Origin: Chrysoperla carnea
Taxonomy: Eukaryota > Arthropoda > Insecta > Neuroptera > Chrysopidae
DNA length: 64,000 nucleotides
Assembly: GCF_905475395.1 (NCBI RefSeq)
Contig: NC_058337.1
Location: forward strand, 117,360,368-117,424,367
Direction: 5' to 3'
The translations under genes and the position numbers were made by a program. Below are positions 1 through 12,714 of this stretch, piece by piece (position 1 is the first letter of the stretch; every line of letters starts with the position of its first letter). The notes under the pieces were generated by a model. The model was not told the DNA's origin. It made no database searches and was given only the letters and a program-made list of their open reading frames with translations.

Positions 1-2195
1 TTTCTATATCCGTATAGTCATTTATCACTTGGGCGAAAAATTAATTTTTACTTAAAAAGTATTCTTAGTTTAATTTTTTATTTTAGATTAAAAAAAGCAA
101 CATGTTATAATATTTTTGTCCCAATATTGTATTGATATTCAATTTACTCCTGTTCTGTGATATCAAGTTATTGTCTCTCAAAGTAAAATTATTATAACGT
201 ACCCTTGACCAGAAAAATATACAGAAAGTTATATCCGGCGTTAAAAGTCATATTCACCGTGGCTAATATATTTCAATATATTCCCTAAAAAAATTATAAC
301 AATAATAACTTTTTAATCTATTTTTTTGAACAATAAACATTTATGAATTTTTGTAAATAATTTTTTATCTGTAATTGAATTGTTTAGGGTTTTGTTTGAA
401 AATAATTTAATTGAATCATTTCATGTAAAATTTCAATTTCTAAAATGCACAAAATCACTTCTACAAGTAATTTTTTTTGTTTTGTTAGATTTAAAATGAT
501 ATTTTAAAAATAAATTGAGTTTGAACCGCAAAGGCATGCCATTTTAAAATTAAGTACAATGAGGAATAATAATTGAGCAATTTAACTCACATATTGTTGA
601 AATCAAAGACATTCAAAAAAGAAAGACTCATTTCATCATCAGAGTAAAATATGGTAAGAAAATATATAGAGAGATAATTTTATTGGATATTGGAGGGATT
701 ATCTTCATTTCGGGCATTATATCCATTTGCCCAGTACAAAAACTGCAAATGGATATAATGCCCGTCAAACCTTCTTTTTTCGACATAAATTGAGGTGATA
801 GTATAGTTGGATTAGTAAAAAATGCAGGCGTAATTAGACAATAGAAAAATGTTTCGAAATCTGAATGATTTTGGCAAACCTTTCCAGTATGTTTGTTCCA
901 TTTGTTTAGTTAAACTTAAAAAATTGGATTCTTTCATATTTCCTACCATTGTCCCAAATATTTACTCTTTTTACCAACAATTATCAAAATAACCGATAAA
1001 ATGCATTGGACCAAATTGAATATATAACAAATTAATTTTCCTTGTGCAGCCTTTATGTTATCCTAGGTGTATTCATTCTAGCACAAAAAGTAATTAAGGA
1101 GATATGCAAGGATTGAATAACACTGAGGATTTCAATAAATTTTTATAAATACATTTTTTTATTAACAAAGTTTCCAAAAATCACCAAAAATTCTTAGGTC
1201 ATCGGACTTTTAATTAGTATTTTATCGTTCAAAGTTGGCTGAAAAAATGATGGTTTTAATAATATAGGTTATCCTTTTCAATTGGATATTTCTATTTAAA
1301 AAATCTAAAGAGTGTGATAAAAACTATTTAAAATATTTAGACAATCTTGTAGTTTATAATAATACCATAAAAATATAAGGTTGCCGATGATATAAAAGCA
1401 ACATTTTAATTTAATTATCGAGTTCCTCGAAGATCCATCATTTGATGAACAGAGACTACTATAGTTAGAGTATTGATGATTGAAGTGCGATATCTATATT
1501 ATAAAATTTATAAGCATCACCTATACACAATATATTTCATATTTTTGTAGTTGCGTGGTATTGTAAAGCTAAAAATAACTCATTACTTGACTACAAAACA
1601 TGTGTTTGGTTTATATGTATAAACCGTGCAATAAATCAAAACTTTTTTACAATACTATACTATAATTTTTCACATCCCGTTTTAATAAAATTGGTCTTGA
1701 CTTGACATAAACACAAAAAAGAAATAAAATTGAACGTCTGTACACAGCTTTATTTACATTGCATTAGTAATAGAAATAAATAATTACACACTTTAATCGT
1801 AATATTCAAGTGAAGTTGAAAAATTTTTATTACAAAAAAGTACAAGAAAAATAATAAAACTTAAATGAAATTTCGTATACAAATTTTGACACTCCACCCA
1901 ATCTCATTCCCATTCAAATGAATATAAAAAGGTATATTTATGAGCCAATTACTTGTATAGGTAAAAGTAACACACAAAAATTAAATGTATAGTAACAAGA
2001 CTTTTAAAGCTCGTTTCATAATATTTATTGTAAAAATTTATGATGAACATAAAAGCTTCTAAACCACTAAATTTTAAAAATTTTGATATGAATTCCACAC
2101 AACCTCTATGCATATGTTGTATTGAATCTATGGAACATTGAAATATATGGAAAAATTGATTTTACGAGAAATTAGAGAGAGTGCTTTCTATTTAA
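1..2195. other. A+T-rich non-coding stretch
   Basis: No coding region or RNA gene is supported here. The only clear structure is the perfect hairpin at 711-764, listed separately. The rest is A/T-rich unique-looking DNA with short homopolymer runs. Confidence 0.6.
711..764. repeat. Perfect 20-bp inverted repeat with 14-nt loop
   Basis: The left arm at 711-730 (starting CGGGCATTATATCC) is exactly complementary to the right arm at 745-764, with a 14-nt spacer. The pairing does not continue into the flanks. The stem is shorter than an ordinary animal pre-miRNA, so a transposon relic or foldback is as likely as a small-RNA precursor. Confidence 0.85.
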
Positions 2196-2455
2196 CTCTT
2201 CAGGACTCGCGGTAATTTTTCAGTAATCTTTAATGACGTGATGTGAGTTTTGCTCACGCATTCTGCACTTGCGTCAAATATTTCGCATGTTAAATATTGT
2301 TTAACTATGTAAATCATAACCTCTACATAATATTTTTTAGATTTTTTTTTATGCTTTAGCTAATTAAAAATAGTTTGGTTACGTGATTATTGGATGATGT
2401 TTGATAGTGAAGATATTAGAGCAAAGAAATAATCTAAATAATTAAATTCCTGTTT
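2196..2455 (+). repeat. Interspersed repeat, copy 1 (pair with 44925-45140)
   Basis: This stretch aligns in the same orientation with 44925-45140. Shared blocks include CGGTAATCTTTA-like and ACCTCTACATAAT segments, a TTGCTC(A/T)(C/T)GC(A/G)TTCTGCAC block, and a final GATATTAGAGCA(A/G)AGAAATAAT. The two copies differ by many substitutions and indels, so the duplication or insertions are old. No terminal repeats or class could be assigned. Confidence 0.55.
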
Positions 2456-2458
2456 AAG

Positions 2459-2885
2459 CCCCGAACCAAAAAATGGGATGTTATAAGTTTGACCGCTGTA
2501 TGTGTGTCTGTCTATCTGTCGATGGCATCGTAGCGCCTAAACGGATGAACCGATTTGGATTTTTTTGTTTCGTTTGAAAGTTAACTAAGTGGAGAGTGTG
2601 CTTACCTATGTTTCAAGTGCGAGTTTAGAGTTGCGTATGACAAATAGGTCATGATCCCCAAAATCAGTTTAGTTTGGAGAAGGCTCTATGGAAAAAGGTA
2701 ACTTAATGGAGTTGTCGCAAAATTCGTGTTCAGCGATACCAAAACCCCGAGTTTGTACTGATTATATAACAAATTTTCTGAAACCTCCACAAGACGGCAT
2801 GGAAACAGTTCACCCTGAGCATCAGGTACCTTGAAGACCAATTATGTCTCGATATTCGTGTTCAATGATCCTTAAAACCTCCGTG
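2459..2885 (+). mobile_element. CCCCCGA foldback family, copy 1 (partial)
   Basis: The stretch starts with CCCCGAACC and carries the family signature: GGGATGTTATAAGTTTGACC, the TGTGTGTCTGTC block, GTAGCGCCTAAACGGATGAA, CCGATTTGGATTTTT and CTATGTTTCAAGTGCGAGTT. The second, inverted half seen in other copies is only weakly visible here, so this copy is diverged or truncated. Related copies lie at 12.14, 19.48, 38.94 and 56.86 kb. Confidence 0.55.
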
Positions 2886-5142
2886 TGAAAAATTTGGAAT
2901 TATTTTCATCACAAATAACCGAATTGTCAATTTAGTATTTACGATCAATTTGAAATGCAATTATAAAATGCATATTATTTATGCCAAATGGCATATTTTT
3001 AATTTCTTATAAATCAATTTAGGCCACAAAGTTTCCTGACTCTCTAACGAATCGAATGCACAAAAATATATAGAAATCCGTGTAACTGTTCAAATTTTTC
3101 GTACTTACGTTTCCTCGACTATTTGACCTCTGTATAACAAACAATAAATCTCTACATAGAGGTCAAATAGAAAATAATAATAATTATCGCGTGGCTATTG
3201 AACATTTGAACTTTGTATGTTATTTTTTACACAAAAAAAATAAAAATATAAGCGTTCTTGCTGTTGTTGTTGTTGTGTTATGTTTGGACGTTGACTGACC
3301 TTTGTTGTGTAATAATGTTAAGTATAGAGGTACCACACATATTACTGTGTGTGTACTCGTACCTTCAACAAATCTTAGGTGTCAATCTATAGTCACGCGA
3401 ATTATTTCTGTCTTGCATATATTTCATATTTAAATATTACAAAAAAAAATATAAAAAATAAAGTCTATACAATTTATTTATTTCTTAACTACTTTTATTG
3501 TTGTGGTTTTTTATTTTTCTACGCCACTGACTATGTAAATATATTTATTAAAATTGCATGAGTCTATATAGTGATTATGATCAAATCTTTCCAATCTACA
3601 ATCGTCTTTCGAAATATTTCAAATATCTTTTCATACAAAGTCAAAATTACAATAACAATCTTTGCTCTAAAAAGTAAAAAATACATTACAATTCGAACTT
3701 TTTTGAATATCTGTACAACTTTGAAGCGCTTAATTGTAGTAAGGTAGTACCTACACGAAAGTGATATTCCAAGAATTTCTCAAAACTCAGAATATAAAAT
3801 ATTTAATTCATAATACACTTGCTGTTAAAATTAGAAGATGATTTACCATGCCATACATGAGATATTAGCAATTAAAAGTGACGCAATTTGTACGTGTACA
3901 TGGGAGAAGTGTATAAAAATACACAAATTTACAAATATTATATTTATTTACCAATGAATGACGTCCACCATCTCTATGAAAAACTAATATAATGTAGAAT
4001 ACTATATTTAGAAAATATATAAATAAAAATAAAAATTATTTACCATATAGTTTCGATAAAAAACTTAAATAAATAACTCGTTTTAGCGATATTTTTTTAT
4101 GGAGAGGATATAATAACTAATGGTAAAGTTATATATGATAGTATGTGTGTGTATACGTATAGAAGATTTGTTAGTGAGGAACTACAGTCTTGTGAAAATA
4201 ATATATGGTATATGTATAATAGTCATAGCACAGTTAATGCACTGAATGATAGTATTAGTCCAAAACTTTTTGACTGGACGGTCGCGGAGGAACTACCTTA
4301 ATTAATATTTTGAATGAATAAAATAATTTTTTTATATTTTAGGTCGCAATAAAAGCTTGTTTTTTAGAGTAGTTATTACTATTACTTATTGTTGATGTTT
4401 ACTTTTGATCATGCATACGATATTTACATCATGGTCTATTCGATTATATTTGATATAATCTGATACATACAGGCATAAACTAAATATTGACAAATATCTT
4501 GTCTAGTAATCTTAATTAAAGAGGAGTTAATTTTTTTAATTTTGATGGAAAGAGATGGAAAGAAAAAGCAATTTTGCAATGCTTCCATATTTACAATTTT
4601 TTTAAACCACATAAGCTACAAAAATTACAGAATTGTATGGCAAACAAAGTTGATTTTTATGTTATTCTAATAAAATTTCAGTCAATATATCGAGAAATAT
4701 TGATTTTAGTCTGAATAGGAACAAAAATTTAGTTATTTTTATGTTGAAAAATTTGTGTGTCGTTTTTTTCTAGAACTACCCAAAAATCAGATAAATACTG
4801 TTCATTTTGCCATTGAGAACTAATAATTCAGTCGTCAAATGAACTTGTTTTCGTTTGTGCTATCGTTAAATTGAAAATATTTTAATGTGTATAACTGTAC
4901 ATAAGGTATTTAATAATATGTTCAAAAAGTGACATGTTCAGGGTGAAACCCAGTCATACGTTTAACATAAAAAATACTTTTAAATAATTGTAATGTTATT
5001 TATTTTTTTTAGTTTTTAATTACAAAAATAAAATTTAACTGTTTTTAACTTTATACTTTTTGATTAGATGGTTGATGGGAACTCAAGGGTAGGTTTTACA
5101 AAAAAGGGTTTTTCATTTAAAAGTGATATACATTTAAGTTAA
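2886..5142. other. A+T-rich non-coding stretch
   Basis: No gene is supported. A 13-bp inverted repeat (arms 3119-3131 and 3158-3170, AGAGGTCAAATAG type) and a short TTG repeat near 3258-3275 are present. A fragment resembling one end of the AAGGTAGTAC-type element occurs near 4290-4300. The 60-residue open frame at 3379-3561 has no recognisable features. Confidence 0.55.
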
Positions 5143-5545
5143 AATTAACAATTGACTGTGTTAATTGTTGAAATCTAGATTATCTTATTAATTTTTATAA
5201 ATAAGATAAGTTTTAAAACTTTTTTCATCCAAGGAATCTATTTAATCCCCTCAATACTAGCAGATGAGGTGAATATAAAATTATAATCAACTCTCATCTT
5301 TTATAGTTTTTGAGAAAATAGAAACTTAAGTTTTGCCCTAGTTTTGACCCTCACGGAAAAACAAAGATATTCACGTTAAAATGTTTCAAATAAAAGTTAC
5401 GGTTTACAATATGAGTCTTCTTGCATCCTGACCACGATATAAAATTTCATTCGATATCTCTTTTTCGTAATCGAGTTATCGTGATGACGGACAGACGGAC
5501 AAACCAAAATGGACGAATTTAAGGGAATTCATATCAATATATATT
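5143..5545 (-). mobile_element. Interspersed repeat family R59, diverged inverted copy
   Basis: Read on the minus strand, this region repeats the landmarks of the elements at 52.86-53.42 and 58.90-59.52 kb in reverse order along the plus strand. These are the CAATTGACTGTGTTAATTG end at about 5148-5168, a CCGTGAGGG block, a TTTGAAACATTTT block, a GATATCGA(A/G)(T/C)TGAAATTTT-like block and the repeated GTCCGTC motif. It is clearly more diverged than the two plus-strand copies. The element class is unknown. Confidence 0.6.
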
Positions 5546-6990
5546 ACCAATATTTTATTTTACTTATACCAATTTCATTTATAAAATTACATGAAAATTT
5601 TTTGTAATTTTTATGAAATAACATGCACCTCTCTATTGCCATTACATTTGTTGTATCCGATAAATAAGTTGTATAAATTAAGCTTAAAAAGTATCATTTT
5701 AAATGGAAAGCCCTTTATAAAGTATTAAAACAATTATTAATCGTTGTGTTATGTGACATAAATTTTTCTAACACTAAGTAGGAGGTCATTGTTATCAAAT
5801 GGGAAAAATTTTTGATAAAGAGAAAAAATTAATTTAATGTCATTATTTTATTTAATTAAAGAAAAAATTATACAAAGGTACCTTAAGAATTCCACCTTCT
5901 TTCCATGCCTCCTAATGTCCTCTATAAAACCTTAAAAGTTAAAATTTGACATTTAGGAAAGTAGCAACTAAAGAACAAGGCAAAATGGACTTAATTTTAT
6001 AGAGCAAAATGCGGGATAAATTATGTGTGTTGAGGAATTTTTTGCCTGGATCTATAAAAAAATTTCAAAATAATTTTGATCAGGTCTTTTGGAAAAATAA
6101 TGATGGTACCATTTATATGGAGCTTCCCTCATAAACTTTTAGGAAAATATAATATTTATTATAAAACTTTTTAAAGTGTTTTTGAGGCTTGATAAATCCT
6201 TGTAAACCTCACTTGTTTCAATTTTTACCAGGCATACCTACGAAGGATAAATGACAACGCTTTCTTCTCCATAATCTTCGATATGCGAATTAAAGAATCA
6301 GAACGAATCTTCTTTTCTGTTTGTAAGAATTATCATTTACAGTTTAAGAAAATCTTAACACCATTACTTTCAAATTGTAGAAATTCTTTTTGAAAACAAT
6401 ATCTAATTTTTTTTTTTTTTTTTTACATTCTGAAGGTACACTTTTTAGATAAAATATCATACAAACAGTGATTGGTTTAAACAGTAAAAACAAATAATAT
6501 CAATACATAAAAAAAGAAATAGGTTTACTTGCCACCTATTTCACCTGTTCTAAAAACTAATAAAATATTTAAATTATTGCATATAAATTATAGTGAACAA
6601 TAGATGACAATTATTTGTTCAAAAGAGTTTTATTTTGTTTGTAATTTCGGTAAAAATGTTTTTTCTTCATATGTGTAACTGATTTTTTACAGAAGTTTTT
6701 TTTTTTTTTTTTTTTATTAAAAAGGCAATATGATATGTGTAAATTTTATTTGTTACAGTTCTTAAAAATTTTTTATATTTACTTTTTTACATTATTGTAA
6801 AGCCTCATTGGTAATAAGAAGACATGCTTGGCTCCTGTATGCTTGCATATATTCTATTTTTTGCATATATTCAGAAGTATTTTTTGTCACTGATAAAAAT
6901 GTTTGGAAAAACTAAGTCGGTATTGGAAGATAATACTGAATCGATCTTGCACTCCTAAAAATAAATAAATTTTCCAGGCATATAAAAATA
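5546..6990. other. A+T-rich non-coding stretch with poly(T) runs
   Basis: No gene is seen. Long T runs occur near 6410-6425 and 6695-6716. Nothing else stands out. Confidence 0.55.
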
Positions 6991-7315
6991 AATAAAAAAA
7001 CTTTTAACAAAAAGAAAACCGAATTCTAAAGCAAAACTTCCAAAACAAATTAATATGCACTAAAAAATAAACAAATAACGATAATATAATGTAGTTAAAA
7101 TTATTGTAATTTTTTGAGTCGGTGTTAGCCAAGGAAACAACTCTGACAGAACAGTTTGTTACATTAGCTTGACTGACACCGACTCCAAAAATAACAATAA
7201 TTTTAACTACATTATATTATCGTTATTTGTTTACTTTTTAGTGTATATTAATTTGTTTTGGAAAAGTTTTTCTTTTGAAGTCGGTTTTGTTTTGTTAAAA
7301 GTTTTTTTTATTTTG
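6991..7315. repeat. Large imperfect palindrome, about 135-bp arms
   Basis: The left arm (about 6991-7125) is the reverse complement of the right arm (7176-7315), with a unique spacer of about 50 bp. Matching landmarks are AACGATAATATAATGTAG on the left and CTACATTATATTATCGTT on the right, and AGTCGGTGT against ACACCGACT next to the spacer. Transcribed RNA would form a very long hairpin. It forms the left half of the element described at 6991-7642. Confidence 0.9.
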
Positions 7316-7642
7316 TGATTTTTAGTGAGTCTGAAGTACACTAACTAATTTGTCATTAAAAAAAGAATAATCGAAATCGGTTACGTGATATTGGGTAATT
7401 CGTTCTCTTGTCGTGCATACTTAATGCAAATTTAAGACTTTTATGGTTTACTTATAGATGCCGTTGTCAGAACTGTACTAAAATGAAATGGGACCACACG
7501 GAAAGCATCAGCTTTCAAATAGATAAATATCAATAAAATCGGTTCACCCAGCCAAAAGTTCTGATGTAACACACACACAAAAAAAAAATGCAGTCAAATT
7601 GATAGCCTCCCCCTTTTTTGTTTGAAGTCGGTTAAAAAAAGA
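6991..7642. mobile_element. Non-autonomous element with AACCGACTTC-type ends
   Basis: The left edge contains AAAACCGAATTC within a T/A-rich arm. The right edge, at about 7624-7642, reads GAAGTCGGTTAAAAAAAG, which is its inverted counterpart. A third AGTCGGTTTTG copy ends the internal palindrome near 7280. The body (7316-7620) includes the segments GTGATATTGGGTAATTCG and GAAATGGGACCACACGGAAA. From memory this resembles a dispersed insect repeat. No transposase is encoded, and the family assignment is open. Confidence 0.5.
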
Positions 7643-10600
7643 TCATAGATTTCAATTTTATTATATAATATCAAAACGTTCCATTAATAAACTAATGGCT
7701 TTACTATGGCTATATCGCTCAATACTAAATGCATAAGGATTTACTATCCATAAATGTTAAATCACTGGAAAAATTCACATACTCTTTTTACGATCTCGAC
7801 CTGGAATACTTTTGGTTAGAAGCTACCTGGATTTTAAAGAAGAAACAGAAAATATCGTCTATTTTAAAACCGCAATAGATTCCTTCAAAAATTTTTAGTA
7901 GCCATTTAAAAAATAACGAGTTTCATAAATAGCAATAATGAATCTTTATCGAATCATTTGTAATGATTGAATGTTAAACAGGCTTTATGTGTATACGTTT
8001 TAAAAATTAACAACCGAGAAATAATAATTTTTTCCAGTTAATAACTTTTAAATATTATATGTAAGTTAACATAAATTTTTGTGTATTTGAGGATAATAGA
8101 CGCCTGCCTTGAAGATAGTGGCGCCAACCCATCAAAAAACTCATAACTCTCACTTTGATCCTTTTTTTCAATGAGTGTTTAGACATATGCTATTATCTAT
8201 CTTTTATATTATTTAGTCCTTTTTTCTATATATTAAAGAATATAATGTATAAAATTGTTATTTCGACTCGACTTCGTTTTAAATTGCATGACATTTACTT
8301 TCAATAGTTTTTATCATGTATGAAATTACTGTCACTCACTCACTCATATTGATTTGAAATTTTGTATTTTTGATAATTTTTGAAAATATTTTAATGACTC
8401 ATATTTACTTTAATTATATTTATTTTGGTTTACTGTTTTCTTAATTGATTTTTAAATAAAATTTATTTTATGTTAAGGAAATAATTATTCATGATATTAT
8501 TACGCAATTTAAATAACAGTTTGGTGGTAAAATTTATAACAGCTGGACTTCATCAAACGGTAAATATCGTTAAAATAATGACAATTTCTCAATACATTAA
8601 TCGCCGGGAAAGCGTTCTTTCCTTGGTACATGGTGTTGAAATTTTTGCAGGAAAGTGATTTTTTATTTATATATTGCAAAAATTCTTGCTGAAAAATTGG
8701 AATTTTGACATCAGCTAAGGTACTTATCAGCTAAGAACTGTGAATGATTCAATCTCTGAAAATATTTGCCTGAAGAGATAAGTTTCTTGAGATTTTTTAT
8801 TTCATTCGTGAAGATGTACCCACTGGTACCCCATACATATCGAGTGCGTGAGAATAAAGATTTTTATAGGCATTAATAAAGAGCCTTTCTACGTCTCTAA
8901 TTAGCATTGTTTCGTTGAAATAGTTGTAAAGTAAATCCCATTTTGAGTTTTTTCTTGAATTCCTAAAAGGGAAATTTTTTCTTATTTTCTGCTAGAATTT
9001 ACATAACAAGTGAAATTTACAAAATTTAAAAAACCCACAACAAATGCGAGCCTTGTAAACCGATTTTTGTGAAACTTTAAACTTATAACACTCCATCTTA
9101 AATCAATATCAAAGTGATGGTCAAGGACATCAGATGAAATGAAAAGGGTTCTTAGAGAGCTATCATTTTTTGGTACAAATTTTTGGAAATATTTTAATTC
9201 AAATATATGAGTGGACCTTGTTCTTTTGAATTATTATTTTGAATTACCTAATCATTTTACCAATTCCCTTTTCGAAATAAATTGAGCCAGATTTATTTGA
9301 CCATTCATTTCCATAGTAATTATTATTTATATGTTAATATTATTTGTCATAACCGCCAATTTTGTAGTTTTTTCGGATACAGAACCCTAAGCTCGCACTA
9401 TTGCTTCAAAAAATTTCAAACCAATGTTAAACAAAATTTTAACAAAGGTATATTTTTTTTGCAATATTTCGCAAAATTTTCAAGTTTTCCTGCTACATTT
9501 TCCTAAGGAGGGTTAATTTTTATAAAATCCATATTCTTAGATGTAATTCTCTAATACCTGTATCACTGCCTTTCCTGAAAGCGGTTATTACAGGACACCC
9601 TACGAAGTGTTAAAAAAAAAACGTCCATAAAAATTTCGTATGTACAATGACAAATTTCCATTGTCTTTGTTTTTAAATTTTTCCATTTTTTTTATTATAT
9701 ATGTAAAAAAAAAAGTAAAAAAAAAAAAAACATACAAAAGAATTGGGTAAATAAAATGAATTGCAATGCATATCATGAAACAAAAACATAAAATATCGTA
9801 TTCATGGAACGCGTACTGATAAAAAAAAATACAGACACAGTTTTATAAAGAGAGGAGGTAAAACTGATAAAATAAATGAATAAGGATTTGGTGGATGTGT
9901 ATTTTTAGAGGAGACACACACACACAACTGAATACAAGATGTGAGTAGTTAAATTTTCCCATAGCTTTTAGCTTGGCTATGGTTGGGAAATATATACGAA
10001 AGTTAAAATTATGATGTGACTTTATTTAGGATTTGCCAAACTTTTATTAGGTAGATATTTTGTTATACATAATATTTCAGGATGTACGAGCGTCAGGATA
10101 ATTTTGGATAAAAGGCTTGATATTTTTTATATGAAGTTGGTCTAAGTCTTAATCAATTCTGAAAATCTAAGGGGGGGGGGGCATTAATTAAAAACATAAA
10201 TGACTTCAAAAGTAGGCATACTAACATTGGATTTATGGCAAAACGATAGATTGATGATATGTTTTCATAGATTTCTCCAAAACTAGTCGGTGATTAAAGA
10301 TATATGAGCACGTTAGTGGGAACAAAAATTTAAAATATATAATATATTCTTTCAATTTTGGTGGTGAATTATGTTATAAATTGACAATATAAGACAAAAA
10401 CTCGTATTACTCTAAATCTCGAGTAATTTTCAAAATATCGAGAAGTCATCATCAAAGTTGAAAATAATGTTATAACAAATAATTTCAACCACAAGGGGGA
10501 AATTCAGTACAAAATTTAATACTGTTTTTTAAATATATATTTCCTTCCATTTTTATTCCTTTCATTTTTTCACTTTTTTTTTTTTTTTTTTTTTTTTGTA

Positions 10601-11190
10601 AATCTATCTGGGGTACTGACGGAGATGTTTTTCCACCCACAATTTGTCTCTTTCGTTTCATTTTTCTTCTATTTCCTCACTTATTTTTATTAGACTTTGT
10701 AAATCTACCTAGAACTTATTGCTAGATGGCTAATCCCCCACTGTTTACACGATACGTCTGGCCACGGGCACCACATTCGCAATTGGGCACTTCACAAGTT
10801 TGGATTTGATGAGACACCTTACATCTTCTAAACTTGCAGATAATAAAGGTCGTCATAGATTAAAAAATTGAGTACGGGCGGCTTATTAAGGTAGCACTGT
10901 TATATATAGATATCTGGAAAACGGAGGTTATACCCCTTTGTTATTATTATATAGGTACCACAGTTTTCAGCAGGTCCTAAGGCAAAATTGTCACCACTTG
11001 GGAGAATACAAATAATAGAAATCCATAAATATCATAAGCAATCTATTGTGTTTATCATGGGCGTACTATGCTTTTGATCCAAGAGGGGAGGGAGGTGCGT
11101 AGAACAACTCTTCAGCTCTAACAGGAATTGGCCCATACGTGGAATACAAATTTTATCTATAAGTTATCTTGTTGAAAATGCCATCAATAA
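7643..11190. other. A+T-rich non-coding stretch
   Basis: No gene is recognised. A G11 run lies near 10171-10181 and a long T run near 10571-10598. The stretch 10600-10870 is richer in G+C and contains TTGTAAATCTA(T/C)CT twice (about 10595 and 10697). Its minus strand has a short CxxxxCxC-like stretch recalling the tail of some LINE reverse transcriptases, but too weakly to call. A 20-bp remnant of the foldback family lies near 9375-9400. Confidence 0.5.
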
Positions 11191-11649
11191 TCTATATATA
11201 TATAGGAGACTTTCTATAGATATAGATAGTCACTCATCACGATATCTCTGGAACTATAAGACCTAGAGACTTGAAATTTGGCAGGAATATTCCTTTTGCC
11301 AAGTAGAGGTCAGCTAAGAACGGATTTTACGAAATTCCACCCACAAGGGGGGTTGCGGGGGCGTTCATGAATAAAAAATTCATATTTTTCAATCATGGCT
11401 TTTAATAGTTCAAAACTTGGTCAGAATGTTTTAAATTACATTTAGAAATTTTTTTAACCTTCGGAGGGTAGAAAGGTGTAGCGAGAAAGTGGGAAGAAAA
11501 TATCGAATATTTACAAATATACCTAAGTGGGGTATCAAATAAAAGAGCATGACGTGTACATTACAAAACTGTTATCCAACGCAAGGAAATGTGGAGGGAG
11601 GGGTGCAAGTGGGGATGTTGCCCAGCAAAGCGGGTAGTTCCCAGCTAGT
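11191..11649 (+). mobile_element. Helitron-like non-autonomous element, copy A
   Basis: The 459-bp element starts with TC (TCTATATATATATAGGAGAC) after a host A. It ends in CTAGT, preceded by GCCCAGCAAAGCGGG, which can form a short hairpin. A TC start, a subterminal hairpin and a CTRRT end are Helitron hallmarks. The internal text includes CACGATATCTCTGGAACTAT and GAAATTTGGCAGGAATATTCC. An inverted, nearly identical copy lies at 61577-62039. There is no Rep/helicase coding. The base after CTAGT is A rather than the usual T, which is the main reservation about the class. Confidence 0.7.
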
Positions 11650-12139
11650 AATATTATAATAGTCGATATGTATCTCTCAAAGTTATCAACAAATAATCGA
11701 TATTTTGATAAAATCGATAAAAAGATAAGTATATTTTATAAATAATATAATAAAATAACAAATCAAAGAATAGAACAAGCAAACAAATAATAAAATTTAA
11801 CAATCAAATTGTATAAAAATCAAATTAAATTAAAAATAATTATAATTCCATATTGTTGTGTGCTAGTAGAGTAGCTACATACAGTACGGTAGCTACATAC
11901 ATATCGTAGGTAGTAGGTATAGTAATAGTATTAGTCAAACGAGAATGAATTTTGTGCTTCTGTGAGTGGGTAAATGTTTTATAAATACCAAACCATACAC
12001 TTTGTGCATGGCTATATGTGTATACAAGGCGCTGTATTCTTCCTATACACTTTCATGTATTCACAGTTTTACCAAAAACAGGCAAAGATTTCTAGTTTAA
12101 CACATAAATTGAAAATTTAAAGAAATCCCAACCAAATTC
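11650..12139. other. A+T-rich non-coding stretch
   Basis: No gene is seen. A short imperfect tandem, GTAGCTACATAC, occurs twice around 11870-11905. Confidence 0.5.
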
Positions 12140-12714
12140 AGGTCTGATCGATTAGTTTGGAACTCCGTAGCTCCTAAACGGATAACTCGCTTTTGATTTT
12201 TCTATGTTTGAAAGATCATTTGACCGAGTGGGTTCATAGCAATGATTCGAGAAAACTTACTAAGTTGTTTGAAGATATCTACGAGATGTTATCAGCTACA
12301 AAATCCTAAACTCAACCTTGAAACATAAGAACGATCTCAAACGATCTCTCTCGATCAAATTACCTTTCAAAGGAGGAAGAGAGTTTAGGAACTACGATGG
12401 CACACGTAGCTTCTAAACGGAGGAAGCGATCTTGATGTTGTTTGTTTGTTTGAAAGGTAATTTAATCGAGAGTGTTCTTAGCTTTGAAGAAAATTTGCTA
12501 AGCGTTTGAAGATCATCATCTCCTTTCTAGTTGCTATCAGGAGTCCTGAGCTCGTTCTTGAAACATAGTTAACACTCTCGATCCAATGACCTATCAAACA
12601 AACAAGTCAAAAGCGATTCATCTGTTTAGGAGCTACGATTCCATAGACATACACGCAAATCCACAGATCTACAGATACGTTAAACTTATAGCACCCCTTT
12701 TTGTTAGCCGGGGG
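12140..12714. mobile_element. CCCCCGA foldback family, copy 2
   Basis: Sense-oriented family text (GTAGCTCCTAAACGGATAAC near 12168, and again near 12408) is followed by its inverse. The inverse includes CTTGAAACATAGTTAACACT, TGTTTAGGAGCTACGAT and a right end GCCGGGGG at about 12707-12714. The element is therefore a rearranged palindrome with a possible internal partial duplication. The left CCCCCGA end is not visible. Confidence 0.6.

Noticed and set aside
10600-10870. LINE reverse-transcriptase tail
   Set aside because: The minus-strand CxxxxCxC-like stretch lacks the following His and Cys residues and cannot be followed for more than about 25 residues.
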